This document shows positions 35,537 to 45,766 of a stretch of 64,000 nt of DNA, one piece after another. Numbering within the stretch: the stretch's first letter is position 1; the number at the start of each line of letters is the position of its first letter. The DNA lies in assembly GCA_026391295.1 (NCBI GenBank), contig JAPLDS010000052.1, positions 1 through 64,000 of the forward strand, in the 5' to 3' direction. This DNA comes from Bacteroidia bacterium (GTDB taxonomy: Bacteria; Bacteroidota; Bacteroidia; Bacteroidales; Prolixibacteraceae). Both the position numbers and the translations under genes were made by a program. The notes below the pieces were generated by a model. The model had not been told where the DNA came from. It saw nothing but the letters and a program-made list of their open reading frames with translations, and made no database searches.

Positions 35537-37180
35537 ATGAAATATATGAAAACAATTTTTAAATTAACTCTCGTTTTAATGGTAGTCGTTTTTGCCTCGT
35601 GCAGGGACCTTACCAAAACAAACGTGGATCCTAATACGATCAGTCAGATCACTGTTGATCCAAACTACGTGATGACAACATCGATTGTAAATACGGTTAG
35701 ACCTTATCAGGATGAGAACTACAACGGTGATTGCGCTGGTATTATGTCCTATGTACAGAAGAGTGGATGGGGATCTGGATTACAGTATTTTAACTGGACT
35801 GATAACCGTTCATGGGCTGGTAATTATGGTACTCTAAGAGATATCTACCTTTTACGTGACCGTGCTACTGATTCAAAATCTGATTTCCACCTTGGAGTCG
35901 CTTTGATCTTAAAAAGTTTCACATTTGCGCAGATTACCTCTCTTTGGGGTGATGCTCCTTATAGTGATGCTGGTTTAGGTGCATTAAACACTAAGCCTAA
36001 GTTTGATGCGCAGGAAGATATTTTCAAAGGTATACTTGCTGATCTTAAAACAGCAAACACTCTTTTATCTAAACCTGCGACAGCTTACGGCAATATCAAT
36101 CCAAGTGCTGATGTTATTTATGCTGGTAACCCTGCTAAATGGCAGAAATTGGCTAACTCGTTGAGATTACGTTATTTAATGCGTCTTTCGGTTAAAAGTC
36201 CTGCAGTTGCAAAGGCTGGTATCGAAGAGATCATGGGTAACCCAACGACCTATCCAATTTTCAGTTCTACGGCTGATGATGCTCTTATGTCTTATCCAGG
36301 ATTGTCTTCAGCTGACTCTTGGAATACTGCAATTGCTTGGGATGGTACACCTGCACAAGGTAACTTTACCAGACTTCAATTGTGTGCTTACTTCAGAGAT
36401 GTTCTAGTTGGTGTGAATGACCCTCGTCTTCCAGTATGGTTTAAACCAGTAGCTTCAAAAGTTACTGTAGCAAGCATACCTGCAAATACATCAACTACTA
36501 CTTATCGGATTTATACTCCAAGTAACTGGATCTCTGCTACGCCAACCTCTACTACAGGTGTTGTGCTTGTGGATACCGCAAATTATGTTGGTATTCCATT
36601 GGCGATTGCGAAAAATGAGCCATTTACTTATAATCTAAATCCTAGTCCAGTTCAGGGTGGTGCGAACATTCACGTTTCTGGTATGACCGATATGTTTAAA
36701 GCTAATGCTAATGCATTGCTTAAAGCTAGAGCGATTACTTATGCTGAAGTTTGTTTTATCCTTGCAGAGGCAGCTCAAAGGGGTTACGCCACTGGTGGTA
36801 CTCAACAAACATTCTACAATTCTGGTATTCAGGCTTCTTTAACAACTTGGGGTGTTGGAAGTTCATATGCTACATACATCGCGAAAGCTGGTGTTGCTTA
36901 TGACGGAACTCTATCTCAGTTGATGACTCAGAAATATATCTCTGGTTTCTTGAATGCTCAGGAAACTTGGTTCGACTGGAGAAGAACTGGCTTACCAGTT
37001 ATTCCAATCGGTAATGCAGGTTACAAAAACACCTTGCCACTTCGTTGGAGATATGATATGACTGAGTTGAACATTAACGTTGTAAATTCAACTGCTGCGA
37101 TCTCTAAACTAGTTCCAACTGCCAACACTGGTCAGACTGGTAACGATGATTCTTGGTCAAAAATGTGGTTATTACAATAA
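35537..37180 (+). CDS. SusD/RagB-family surface glycan-binding lipoprotein (locus 2)
   Basis: 547 residues with a lipobox (VVVFASCRD, Cys22). SusD-like_2 features: LTKTNVDPNTISQITVDPNYVMTT, ITSLWGDAPYSDAGLG, LANSLRLRYLMRLS, YAEVCFILAEAAQRGY and ETWFDWRRTGLP. It partners the SusC encoded 20 bp upstream. It has an insertion near 305-350 (VTVASIPANTSTTTYRIY, SATPTSTTGVVL) compared with the locus-1 SusD, possibly shaping ligand binding. A strong terminator follows at once, so the downstream enzyme genes are not obligatorily co-transcribed. Confidence 0.95.
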   Translation: MKYMKTIFKLTLVLMVVVFASCRDLTKTNVDPNTISQITVDPNYVMTTSIVNTVRPYQDENYNGDCAGIMSYVQKSGWGSGLQYFNWTDNRSWAGNYGTLRDIYLLRDRATDSKSDFHLGVALILKSFTFAQITSLWGDAPYSDAGLGALNTKPKFDAQEDIFKGILADLKTANTLLSKPATAYGNINPSADVIYAGNPAKWQKLANSLRLRYLMRLSVKSPAVAKAGIEEIMGNPTTYPIFSSTADDALMSYPGLSSADSWNTAIAWDGTPAQGNFTRLQLCAYFRDVLVGVNDPRLPVWFKPVASKVTVASIPANTSTTTYRIYTPSNWISATPTSTTGVVLVDTANYVGIPLAIAKNEPFTYNLNPSPVQGGANIHVSGMTDMFKANANALLKARAITYAEVCFILAEAAQRGYATGGTQQTFYNSGIQASLTTWGVGSSYATYIAKAGVAYDGTLSQLMTQKYISGFLNAQETWFDWRRTGLPVIPIGNAGYKNTLPLRWRYDMTELNINVVNSTAAISKLVPTANTGQTGNDDSWSKMWLLQ

Positions 37181-37207
37181 TCAGATTTAGATTTTAATCT
37201 AGCATAT

Positions 37208-37247
37208 AAAAAGGTGCTGTCGGAAACGACAGCACCTTTTTTGTTTT
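37208..37247 (+). terminator. Strong Rho-independent terminator after the second susD
   Basis: AAAAAGGTGCTGTCG (37208-37222) and CGACAGCACCTTTTT (37227-37241) form a 15-bp perfect stem capped by a GAAA tetraloop, followed by more T. It ends the susCD transcript. The rest of the gap to 37532 is A+T-rich, with no other feature I can support. Confidence 0.92.
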
Positions 37248-37531
37248 TGCAATGCCTCAGTTGTCATTGTTTGAGCACTGGTCAAATGTAGATTATATGA
37301 CATTTTTCTTCTCGTTTTCTTTCATCCATAATTTAAAAAAAATTATCCTCGTCTTACTGTTTAGGAATCGAGCTCAAGATGCTAATTTCCAGCTGCTTAA
37401 ATGCCTAATTTTGCAAGTGTTAAAACCGTAAAAATCAAGAAATATTATACGAAATTGCAAACAGGATAGCTTAAGTTTTCTTATATTAGTACCCTTGTTG
37501 TTTTGTTTTTCTATTCATAAAATCTAATACT

Positions 37532-39778
37532 TTGATGAAAAAAATCGTCGCATTTTTTACCCTAGCTTATTCTCTTTCTAGTTTTGCTGTATTGGCTCAG
37601 CCTGGAAGTGCAGTTAAACCTGTTTTCAAGGATATTCCATTTTCTCAGAACTACAGTATAAAATATAAGCTTAAGGAAGAGGGACTAAAACTTGAAAAAG
37701 TCTTCGCCGATCGAAATGGGGCCATTCAAATTCTTTCATCTGCGGGCTTGTTAAAAACCTATGCTGGTGCATTCTTATATCCCGGAACCCTTGTCCCAGA
37801 TTTGGCCTACCGTCCAATGGGTGATAAGAAAATATCTAATCTTGGTGTGTTGCAAAATCAATTTATCTACTTAGATGATAAGGCTGTTTTAAGTAATGCT
37901 TGGGCTGGAAAATTCTATTCAAAACATGAAACTCCTGAAGCCAAAATCTTTGCTGTCTCTCCAGATTTTACCTCCCTTATTTCTGATGGCACATCATTAA
38001 AACTGGTGCAGGAATCTAAAAATACTTGGTCAGGAAAGCTAACTAATGATAACATTTTAGCGATAAAATATAACTCTGAAAATGGTCTATTTTGGATTTT
38101 AGGGACTAAGTCATTGAGCTCATATTCTTTAAAAGATCAGAAACTAAAATTGGTTTATGAAGGTGTCAATTTTACAGATTTTGACTTGACTGATGCGGGT
38201 AAAAAAGCTGTCATTGGCACATCAAACGGCTTTCTTGAAGTGAATATTCAAACGGGAAAACAGGTCGGTGATGTTTATCGTAAAATTCCTGTTACAGATA
38301 TTACCTGTGTTACCACTATCAATGGGAAAGTATGGTTGGGCACATCGGATGGAGCTTTCATGATTCGCGGCGATGGTAAATATGATTATTACAACGGAGA
38401 ACGTTGGATCATTGGTGATGCGGTCAAACATATTGCAGCTGGACCAGATCACTCGGTGCTTATCCTTACCGATAAAGGTCTTGGACAGATCTGTTTTCAG
38501 CAAATGACCCTGGAAGAGAAAGCATTGTTTTACGAAAAACAAGTCCGTCAACGCCATATCCGAAATGGCTTTAACTCTTCTCTTGAAGGGATGAAAGATG
38601 GAGACATCTCTACTGGACTATTGAAAGATTCAGATAATGATGGTCTATGGACTGCGATGTATTTGGGTGGTCAGATATTCAGATATGCGGCAACGAAGTC
38701 AGACGAAGCACTGCAAAACTGCTACGAATCGTTGGATGCTCTAGAGCGCTTGTATTCTATTAATTCAAATGCTGTTGGATTCCCCGCTCGATCATTTGAG
38801 CGCCGTGGCGATATAAACAGGTTGTCGGATCACGATCGTTGGAGGCACGCTGAGGACCCTGAATGGGATTGGAAAGCAACCACTAGTAGCGATGAGGCAA
38901 TTGGTCATATTTTTGCTTTAGGTGCCATGGCCGAACTTATCAATGTGGAGCCGATGAAATCTCGAGCTATCCACTTAATTGATATTTTAATGCAACATAT
39001 TGTTGACCATAATTATTACTTGATTGACTGGGATGGCAAGCCAACGACATGGGGACGCTGGAATCCTGAATATGTGAATGCACGTCCAGTCATGGTTGGC
39101 GATCGGAAAATCTGCTCTTCGAATATTACTTCGATGTTGCAAACTGCCTACCACTTTACCCATAAAGAGATTTACAAGCAAAAAGCGCTTGAGCTTTTGT
39201 ATAAGAATGGTTATCTCGAGAACCTAATGCGCCCTATGAAATCAATTGGAGAGGCTCCTGCAAATTCAGATGAGTTGAGTAAAGATCTCTCAAATGGTTG
39301 GAATCACTCGGATGATGAGATGTATTTTATTGGCTATTGGGGTCTTTATCGTTATGCGCTAAATGCAGATCTGAAAACGCAGTATAAAGCTTCTATTATT
39401 GACCACTGGGAGATCGAACGGCCGGAGAAAGAGGCCGCTTGGAATATCTTCACCGCATTGGCTAGTAATGAGTTTGACCTAAAGGAATCAGTGTGGTGGC
39501 TTCAACGCTATCCACTTGATATGATTCACTGGTCTATTCAAAATAGTCATCGGAAAGATATTGAAATGGTTGCTCCGAATTTCAGACAGCAAACAATAAC
39601 AGAGGTTTTACCTCCAGACGAACGACCTGTTCATCGCCACAATGGCAACATGTTTAGCTTGGATAATAAACGTAAACGAGGTGATGGAAATGGCGAAGAG
39701 AGTGCTGGCGATATCTGGCTGCTCCCTTATTGGATGGGGAGATACTTGGGCGTTATTAGCGCTCCGGTGAAAAAATAA
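37532..39778 (+). CDS. Exported propeller plus alpha/alpha-toroid protein (family copy 1)
   Basis: 748 residues with a signal peptide (about 1-22, ending VLAQ). Residues ~30-325 have short repeating blades (FADRNGAIQILSSAGLLKTY, NGKVWLGTSDGAFMIRGDGKYDYYNGERWI), like the ligand-binding propellers of hybrid sensors but with no kinase. Residues ~330-748 are helical and look like an (alpha/alpha)6 toroid: DNDGLWTAMYLGG, FPARSFERR, WDWKATTSSDEAIGHIFA (about 448-461), YLIDWDGKPTTWGRWNPE, WNHSDDEMYF, YPLDMIHWSIQNSHRKD and GDIWLLPYWMGRYLG. I know no named family. Conserved acids in an exported toroid suggest a hydrolase or lyase (inference). Four paralogues lie at 39852, 45767, 53498 and 55685. Confidence 0.72.
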   Translation: MMKKIVAFFTLAYSLSSFAVLAQPGSAVKPVFKDIPFSQNYSIKYKLKEEGLKLEKVFADRNGAIQILSSAGLLKTYAGAFLYPGTLVPDLAYRPMGDKKISNLGVLQNQFIYLDDKAVLSNAWAGKFYSKHETPEAKIFAVSPDFTSLISDGTSLKLVQESKNTWSGKLTNDNILAIKYNSENGLFWILGTKSLSSYSLKDQKLKLVYEGVNFTDFDLTDAGKKAVIGTSNGFLEVNIQTGKQVGDVYRKIPVTDITCVTTINGKVWLGTSDGAFMIRGDGKYDYYNGERWIIGDAVKHIAAGPDHSVLILTDKGLGQICFQQMTLEEKALFYEKQVRQRHIRNGFNSSLEGMKDGDISTGLLKDSDNDGLWTAMYLGGQIFRYAATKSDEALQNCYESLDALERLYSINSNAVGFPARSFERRGDINRLSDHDRWRHAEDPEWDWKATTSSDEAIGHIFALGAMAELINVEPMKSRAIHLIDILMQHIVDHNYYLIDWDGKPTTWGRWNPEYVNARPVMVGDRKICSSNITSMLQTAYHFTHKEIYKQKALELLYKNGYLENLMRPMKSIGEAPANSDELSKDLSNGWNHSDDEMYFIGYWGLYRYALNADLKTQYKASIIDHWEIERPEKEAAWNIFTALASNEFDLKESVWWLQRYPLDMIHWSIQNSHRKDIEMVAPNFRQQTITEVLPPDERPVHRHNGNMFSLDNKRKRGDGNGEESAGDIWLLPYWMGRYLGVISAPVKK

Positions 39779-39826
39779 AGTTCAATCCGTTAGCGGACGG
39801 ATTAAACTTTGAATTATTTTTTTTTT
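39777..39826 (+). terminator. Rho-independent terminator between the first two propeller/toroid genes
   Basis: AAAGTTCAATCCGT (39777-39790) pairs with ACGGATTAAACTTT (39797-39810) with one mismatch and a 6-base loop, followed by a T-rich tract to 39826. It overlaps the stop of the upstream gene. Confidence 0.85.
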
Positions 39827-39851
39827 AAAGTCTTATAAATTAAACCATAAA

Positions 39852-41955
39852 ATGAAAAAAGTTACTCTATTGGGTTTTATAGTAGCCCTACTATTTTGTT
39901 CGAAAATCAGTTTTGCTCAGACAACTGAGAAACACCTTGATAAGCCATTTATACAGGATTTTAGCGTTAAATATACACTTGAAGATCAGACTGTAATTTT
40001 AAAAAATGCAGCTGCTGATCACAATGGATATATTCAGATTCTCTCCTCAAAAGGGTTGCTTAGACCACGTAATGGTCAGTTTCTTTTTCCTGGAACGTTA
40101 GTCACAGACCGTCAAGATCGTCCAACATCTGACAAGCATATTTCTAGCATTGCAACATTCCAAGACCAGTTGGTTTATCTTGATGATAAGGCTGTCTTTA
40201 GTAATGCTTGGGCTGGAAAATTATTTGTTAAACATGCTTTGCCAGGTGCTAACATTTTAACTGTTGGCAAGGATTTTGGATTTCTAATCTCAGATGGAAA
40301 AGTTTTAAAACTGATCTCTAATTCTACCGTTGCGTGGGAAGGATCGTTAGCTGGCGAATCTGTAAAAGAGATCAAGTTTGATGCGAAATCTAATCTTTAC
40401 TGGATTTTAGGAGCCGCTTCGATACAGGTTTTCTCTCCAGACAAGAAACAACTTACAAAGGTTATGGATGGAACTACTTTTACTTGCTTAGCACCAGTTG
40501 CAGGAAAGGTTTTCGTAGGAACGAAAGATGGTTATTTAGAGCTAGATGCTAAGACTCAAAAACAACTAGGTGGAATCCATCAAAAAATGCCTTGGACTGA
40601 GATTACCTCTGCAAATGAGGTAAATGGAGAACTTTGGTTTGGGTCTACCTATGGTGCGATGATGCTTCGAGCAGATGGAAAATTTAACTATTTCGCCTCT
40701 AAACGTTGGCTCCCTTCCGACACGATCGTGAGTATCACCAAAGGTCCTGAGCATTCAGTTTTGGTCTTGACAAATGGTGGTATGGCACAGATCTCATTCA
40801 AGTCGATGACTTTGGAAGAGAAGGCGATGTATTACGAAAAACAAGTACGTGACCGTCATATCCGACTCGGTTTTAATGCTACTATTTCGGGTATGACCAA
40901 TGGTGATGTGACCACTGGAAGTCTTGAAAATTCAGATAATGATGGGTTGTGGACAACCATGTATTTAGCTGGAGAGACCTTCCGCTATGCAGTCACTAAA
41001 TCAGACGAGGCGCTTCAGTATGTGCGCGAATCACTTGATGCTATTGAACGTTTATACACCATCAATCCATTGCACAATGGTTTCCCATCACGGTCTTTTG
41101 AAAGAGCGGGATATAACAAGACCAGTGAGCCTTGGCGGGCTACTGAAGATCCTGAATGGGATTGGAAATCAACAACAAGTAGTGATGAAGCCATTGGTCA
41201 TATTTTTGCTTGTGGAGCCATTGCAGAGCTTGTGCCTGATCCAGCATTGAAGAAACAGGCGATTACGATTATTGACACCTTGATGTCGCATGTCGTGACA
41301 AACGATTTCTATATGATCGATTGGAATGGTCAGCCAACATAAGGATGCTGCATTCTTGCTTATGAAAAAGCACGGTTACCTCGAAAACCTGATGCAGCCA
41401 ATGAAAGGAATAGGAATGGCTCCCAAAGATGCTGATGGCCTAAGTCAGAGATTATCGAGCGAATGGAATCACTCCGACGATGAGATGTATTATTGCGGAT
41501 ATTGGGGGCTTTACCGATATGCCCTTAATGATACCCTTAAGGCAAAATATAAAGAGGCAATAATCGATCATTGGGAAATTGAACGACCTGAAAAAGAGGG
41601 GCTTTGGAATATCATGACCGCAATTGCAGGAGCGAAGAAAATTGATTTAAATGAAGCCATTTGGTACCTACAGCGCTATCCTCTTGATATGATTAACTGG
41701 ACTGTTGTAGCGAGTCATCGAAAAGATATCGAGAAGATTGCCCCAAACTTCAGAAATCAAACAATTACAGAAGTCCTTCCTCCCGATGAGCTGCCGCTAT
41801 TTAGACATAACGAGAACCGTTTTAATCTAGAGGGTCATGACAATGGCAGTTCAGAACAAAGCGCAGGCGATATCTGGCTACTCCCTTATTGGATCGGTCG
41901 TTATCTAAATGTGATTGGTGCTCCTGAAAAAGCAGCTGCTGTAGTAAAAAAATAA
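39852..41955 (+). pseudogene. Propeller/toroid paralogue (copy 2) broken by a ~128 bp deletion
   Basis: The first frame (39852-41342) encodes a signal peptide, propeller and half of the toroid up to MIDWNGQPT, then hits TAA. Compared with copy 1, the next ~43 codons (starting TWGRWNPE, ending HKEIY) are absent. The remaining codons follow in another frame, from AAFLLMKKHGYLENLM to the stop at 41955 (WNHSDDEMYY, YPLDMINW, GDIWLLPYWIGRYLN). The junction is near 41338-41340, and about 128 bp are missing. Both parts are otherwise intact and highly similar to copy 1. The downstream part could be read only by internal initiation. Real lesion or assembly error cannot be told apart here. Confidence 0.85.
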
Positions 41956-41965
41956 GTGTTTTTGT

Positions 41966-42016
41966 ATAGAGGAATAGGCGAAAGAATTTTCTTATCCCTG
42001 TTCCTCTATTTTTTTA
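41966..42016 (+). terminator. Terminator after the broken propeller/toroid gene
   Basis: ATAGAGGAA (from 41966) pairs with TTCCTCTAT (42001-42009) over a long loop, followed by a run of T. It separates the broken gene from the phosphatase-like gene. Confidence 0.75.
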
Positions 42017-42073
42017 AGTTAGATTCAATTCTATTGGTCTTGTTCTATTAAAACTAACTCAAAGCCATCCCTT

Positions 42074-43843
42074 ATGGTTCCATTCTCAAAAGTTTCTATT
42101 TTTCTGGTTTGTGCTGCATTTATTATACTATCATGTAGTCATCCTACTTCAACCCTTTCGGTAAAAGAGGTCATGGATAAGACCTTTACAAACATCTATC
42201 ATACGATGCGTGCGGATGAATTGTCTGCATTGAATGAGCAGAAAGTTTTGAGCTTATTTACGCCAGACGAACATGAGGTATTGTCAACACGCCATTGGTC
42301 TTTCGACGTGAATACGCCTGTTGTCGTTTCTATTTTCCGAAGTATCGAACAAAAAACAGTCCCATTTTGGTTACCTGAGCAGGGTTTCACAAAAACAACT
42401 TTAACAGCAAAAAATGAAAATACAACCTATGAGGTATGGCAGAAAAAAATTCCTGCTGGTCATGTAGGACTTGGTGTCAATGGATTTGAAAATTACACCT
42501 TGCATTACTTCGTTTCCGTTGCCCCACAGAGTAAAAGTGCTAAGCTAATATTAAGCAATCTCTTCCCCGCAAATCAAACTGTCGATTCGCTACGAGTTGG
42601 TGTTCCTATTTATCACGATTGGGAAGAGTTAGTGTTAACTGAAATTCCTGCTGATTTGAAGGGAGAACAGCTACTTACAACAATCAGAGGTCGTGGTGTT
42701 GAAAGTCATCTGATTGGTGCTTTTCGGAAGACTACCCATCCTTCGTCTGCGAAACCCGACCAAGTGATGCTCACCTGGAGTTCAGACCCTTCGACTGGAA
42801 TTGATGTGCAGTGGCGCACTGACACCACAATTGCCACTGGAACTGTTAAGTATCGAATCAAAGGAACGAACGAAGAATTTGCTGCTTCAGCTACAAGCTA
42901 TCGCATGGAAGATCGGGTGCTGATGAACGATCGGTATATCAATCGATTTACGGCGTCACTTCGAAATCTAAAACCAGCTACGACCTATGAATATTTAGTG
43001 GCGCCGCAATCGCAGTGGAACGATCTTCAGTCCTTTTCTACACCAGCTCCTGATAACAAATTTGCATTTACTTGGTTTGGCGACACCCATTATTCGCCTA
43101 AATTCGGAGATATATTTGTTAAATCAGCGAAGACTTATCCGGATGCTGCCTTTTATTCCATCGCAGGTGATCAGGTTAGTGATGGGCTTTACCGTAATCA
43201 GTGGGATGATCTATTTGAGTATTCGAAAGATGTTATCTCTCGTAAACCTTTCATGTCGGTATTGGGTAATCACGACGCTCGTTATGGTCTCGGAGCCTCG
43301 ATGTATCGCGAGCTATTTAGTTATCCGAAAGATAGCCCAGTAGGTGTTGAACCTGAACGCACCTACGCTTTTGAATATAAGAACGCCCTATTTTTAATGA
43401 TTGATTGTGTATCACCAATTGAGACGCAAAGTGCTTGGATTGAAAATCAACTGGCAAAATCAAAAGCAACTTGGAAATTTGCGATGTTCCATTTCCCTCC
43501 ATATAACTGGGAAGAGCCCTATTTAGATATCCAAAAAGCATGGGTTCCAATTTTCGACAAGTATCATGTCGATATGGTGATGGGTGGGCATATTCATTAT
43601 TACATGCGCTCAAACCCCATGAAAGCTGGCAAGGTTGTCTCTTCCTATAATGATGGAACGGCTTACATTATCTCAATTGGAATCGAGGCTCATGCCAGGG
43701 AGATGTCGCCTGAGCCTTATGCGGCTGTTCGAAATAACGAAGGTCCATTATTCCAAAATGTACGTATCAATGGTAATAAATTATCGTATGTCTCAGTGAA
43801 TGCTGAAAACAAGATTATTGACTCATTTGAAATAAAAAAATAA
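42074..43843 (+). CDS. Purple-acid-phosphatase-like metallophosphoesterase lipoprotein
   Basis: 589 residues with a lipobox (FIILSCSH, Cys21). Residues ~225-320 form the fibronectin-like N-terminal domain of purple acid phosphatases (QVMLTWSSDPSTGIDVQWRT, LRNLKPATTYEYLV). The catalytic core follows: FTWFGDTHY (about 335), IAGDQVSDG, VLGNHDARYG (about 397), FHFPPYNW and VMGGHIHYYMRS (about 504), giving the full set of metal ligands. Residues 25-220 are an extra N-terminal region of unknown function. It probably releases phosphate from sugar phosphates or phosphorylated glycan at the cell surface. GH127 follows 69 bp downstream. Confidence 0.88.
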   Translation: MVPFSKVSIFLVCAAFIILSCSHPTSTLSVKEVMDKTFTNIYHTMRADELSALNEQKVLSLFTPDEHEVLSTRHWSFDVNTPVVVSIFRSIEQKTVPFWLPEQGFTKTTLTAKNENTTYEVWQKKIPAGHVGLGVNGFENYTLHYFVSVAPQSKSAKLILSNLFPANQTVDSLRVGVPIYHDWEELVLTEIPADLKGEQLLTTIRGRGVESHLIGAFRKTTHPSSAKPDQVMLTWSSDPSTGIDVQWRTDTTIATGTVKYRIKGTNEEFAASATSYRMEDRVLMNDRYINRFTASLRNLKPATTYEYLVAPQSQWNDLQSFSTPAPDNKFAFTWFGDTHYSPKFGDIFVKSAKTYPDAAFYSIAGDQVSDGLYRNQWDDLFEYSKDVISRKPFMSVLGNHDARYGLGASMYRELFSYPKDSPVGVEPERTYAFEYKNALFLMIDCVSPIETQSAWIENQLAKSKATWKFAMFHFPPYNWEEPYLDIQKAWVPIFDKYHVDMVMGGHIHYYMRSNPMKAGKVVSSYNDGTAYIISIGIEAHAREMSPEPYAAVRNNEGPLFQNVRINGNKLSYVSVNAENKIIDSFEIKK

Positions 43844-43912
43844 GTTGAAGAGTAATTATAGTGCCATGCAATCGAAGTGTGACAGAATGGTTAATTTGGT
43901 TCGTTTTAAACG

Positions 43913-45745
43913 TTGTTGTTTATGAGAATAATATTCATATCGTTTATATTCATACTCTTTACGCAGGGATTATTCGCTCAGCCTTCGGTTGATAGGCTAA
44001 TTCCAGTACCCTTAAGCTCTGTTAAGGTAGAGGGTGAAATGGGGCGGCGTATTGATATTACCATTCTATCAAATTTGCTGGAACTCGACGTTGACAAAGA
44101 TTTTTTGGCTCCATTTTTAGTAAAAGAGACGAAAAAGTCAAACTACATTGGTCTTGGCAAGTTAATCGATGCGACTGCGAAGTTTGCTGCTTATAGTGGA
44201 GACTCAAAGGTTATTGCTTTAAAAAATAAGTTAACTTCTTCGATTATTAAAGCGCAAGAAACAGATGGTTATCTGGGGAATATGGCACCTTCAAATCGAA
44301 TGTGGAAGCTTTGGGATGTGCATGAAGTGGGTTATATTATATATGGACTAATCACCGACTATACTCTTTTTGGTTCTGAGTCGTCTCTTGCTGCGGCAAA
44401 AAAGGGTGGCGATTATCTTCTTCGAAATTGGTCGTCAATGCCCATTGGATGGCAGGATAGTACTGGGGTAGGACTACATGTTGCAGGTATCGGAATCGAT
44501 CGCACCATGATTGCTTTATTTAAGGCAACGAAGGATCGACGTTACCTAGATTTCTGTGATAAGGTGTTGCATTTACACCAGTGGAACCCTGGAATAGTGC
44601 TTGGTCGTCGTAAATTAGTCGAAGGTCATATCTATAGTTATATGGCTGCTTCCCTAGCTCAATTGGAACTCTATCGTCTTGAGCAGGATAAGAATCTTTT
44701 GATCCCTACCATGAACGCGATAGACTTTTTATTTAATCAAAATGGGGTGGCCATCAGTGGTGGCGCAGGTCAAGTGGAGATCTGGACCAACGATCAAGAT
44801 GGAGGCCGGGATCTGGGTGAGACATGTGCAACAGCTTATCAACTCCGTGTCTACGATAATCTCCTGCGGATGAAAGAGGATTCTAGATATGGCGATATCA
44901 TGGAACGCACCATCTTCAATGCCTTGTTTGGTGCGCAATCAACAGATGGTCGCAAAGTTCGTTATTTTACCCCATTAGAAGGCGATCGATCCTATCACGA
45001 TGCAGACACCTATTGTTGTCCAAATAATTACAGACGAATACTCGCAGAACTTCCAAGCATGGTTTATTATAAATCGGGTAATGGAGTAGCAGTGAATCTT
45101 TATACATCCTCTAAAGCAACGATTCAGCTTGGAGCGAATCGGAAAGTTGGTTTGACTCAGCAGACTGATTATCCTAATTCTGGTCAGGTTATTTTGAAGA
45201 TTGATCCATTAACTACAGCCGTCTTTCCGGTCAAACTTCGGATCCCATTGTGGTGTAAAAATGCTTCTGTTGCTATCAATGGGGTGATAGCTAAGGTTAA
45301 CTGTAAACCAGGATTTTTTGCTATTCTTGAACGAGAGTGGAAGCGTGGAGACCAGATCACGTTGCAATTACCTATGGAGTGGCGTCTTGTAAAAGGTCGT
45401 GAGCGTCAAGCAGGTCGTGTTGCGATTATGCGCGGTCCATTACTTTTTGGTCTCAATCCGACTCAAGAAAAATCGCTTGCGAATAGATCGGCTGCGGATT
45501 TAGGTCGATTAATCGTTTCTAAGAAAATGTTAGATCCCCTGGCTGTTCATGCGGATGGATTTTATCCCACAGCCATCGGATGTCAGTTAAAAGCAGGATC
45601 GAAAATGTGGGCGATGGATAACCCTGGAGATCTTGATCTTTTATTTTCTGAGTTTGCCGATCCTGGGATTCGGTGCACCTATTTTAAGACCCCTAATCTT
45701 ACTGAAGCAGTAGAGGATGAATTAATAGGTTTGAATTTTAATTAA
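43913..45745 (+). CDS. GH127-type (DUF1680) beta-L-arabinofuranosidase-like enzyme
   Basis: 610 residues with a signal peptide (about 1-22, ending LFAQ). Typical DUF1680/GH127 layout: an (alpha/alpha)6 barrel with AQETDGYLGNM, LHVAGIGIDRTMIAL, DLGETCATAYQ (about 302) and YCCPNNYRR (about 367), then beta domains (VKLRIPLWCKNASVAINGV, QLPMEWRLVKGRERQAGRVAIMRGPLLF). The Glu and Cys residues in the two motifs match the zinc-cysteine site of characterised GH127 enzymes, where a Cys is nucleophile. Those enzymes remove beta-L-arabinofuranose; some related DUF1680 families act on other sugars. It is the middle of a phosphatase, GH127, propeller/toroid run with 69- and 21-bp gaps. Confidence 0.87.
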   Translation: MLFMRIIFISFIFILFTQGLFAQPSVDRLIPVPLSSVKVEGEMGRRIDITILSNLLELDVDKDFLAPFLVKETKKSNYIGLGKLIDATAKFAAYSGDSKVIALKNKLTSSIIKAQETDGYLGNMAPSNRMWKLWDVHEVGYIIYGLITDYTLFGSESSLAAAKKGGDYLLRNWSSMPIGWQDSTGVGLHVAGIGIDRTMIALFKATKDRRYLDFCDKVLHLHQWNPGIVLGRRKLVEGHIYSYMAASLAQLELYRLEQDKNLLIPTMNAIDFLFNQNGVAISGGAGQVEIWTNDQDGGRDLGETCATAYQLRVYDNLLRMKEDSRYGDIMERTIFNALFGAQSTDGRKVRYFTPLEGDRSYHDADTYCCPNNYRRILAELPSMVYYKSGNGVAVNLYTSSKATIQLGANRKVGLTQQTDYPNSGQVILKIDPLTTAVFPVKLRIPLWCKNASVAINGVIAKVNCKPGFFAILEREWKRGDQITLQLPMEWRLVKGRERQAGRVAIMRGPLLFGLNPTQEKSLANRSAADLGRLIVSKKMLDPLAVHADGFYPTAIGCQLKAGSKMWAMDNPGDLDLLFSEFADPGIRCTYFKTPNLTEAVEDELIGLNFN

Positions 45746-45766
45746 TTACATATAAACTAATACACT

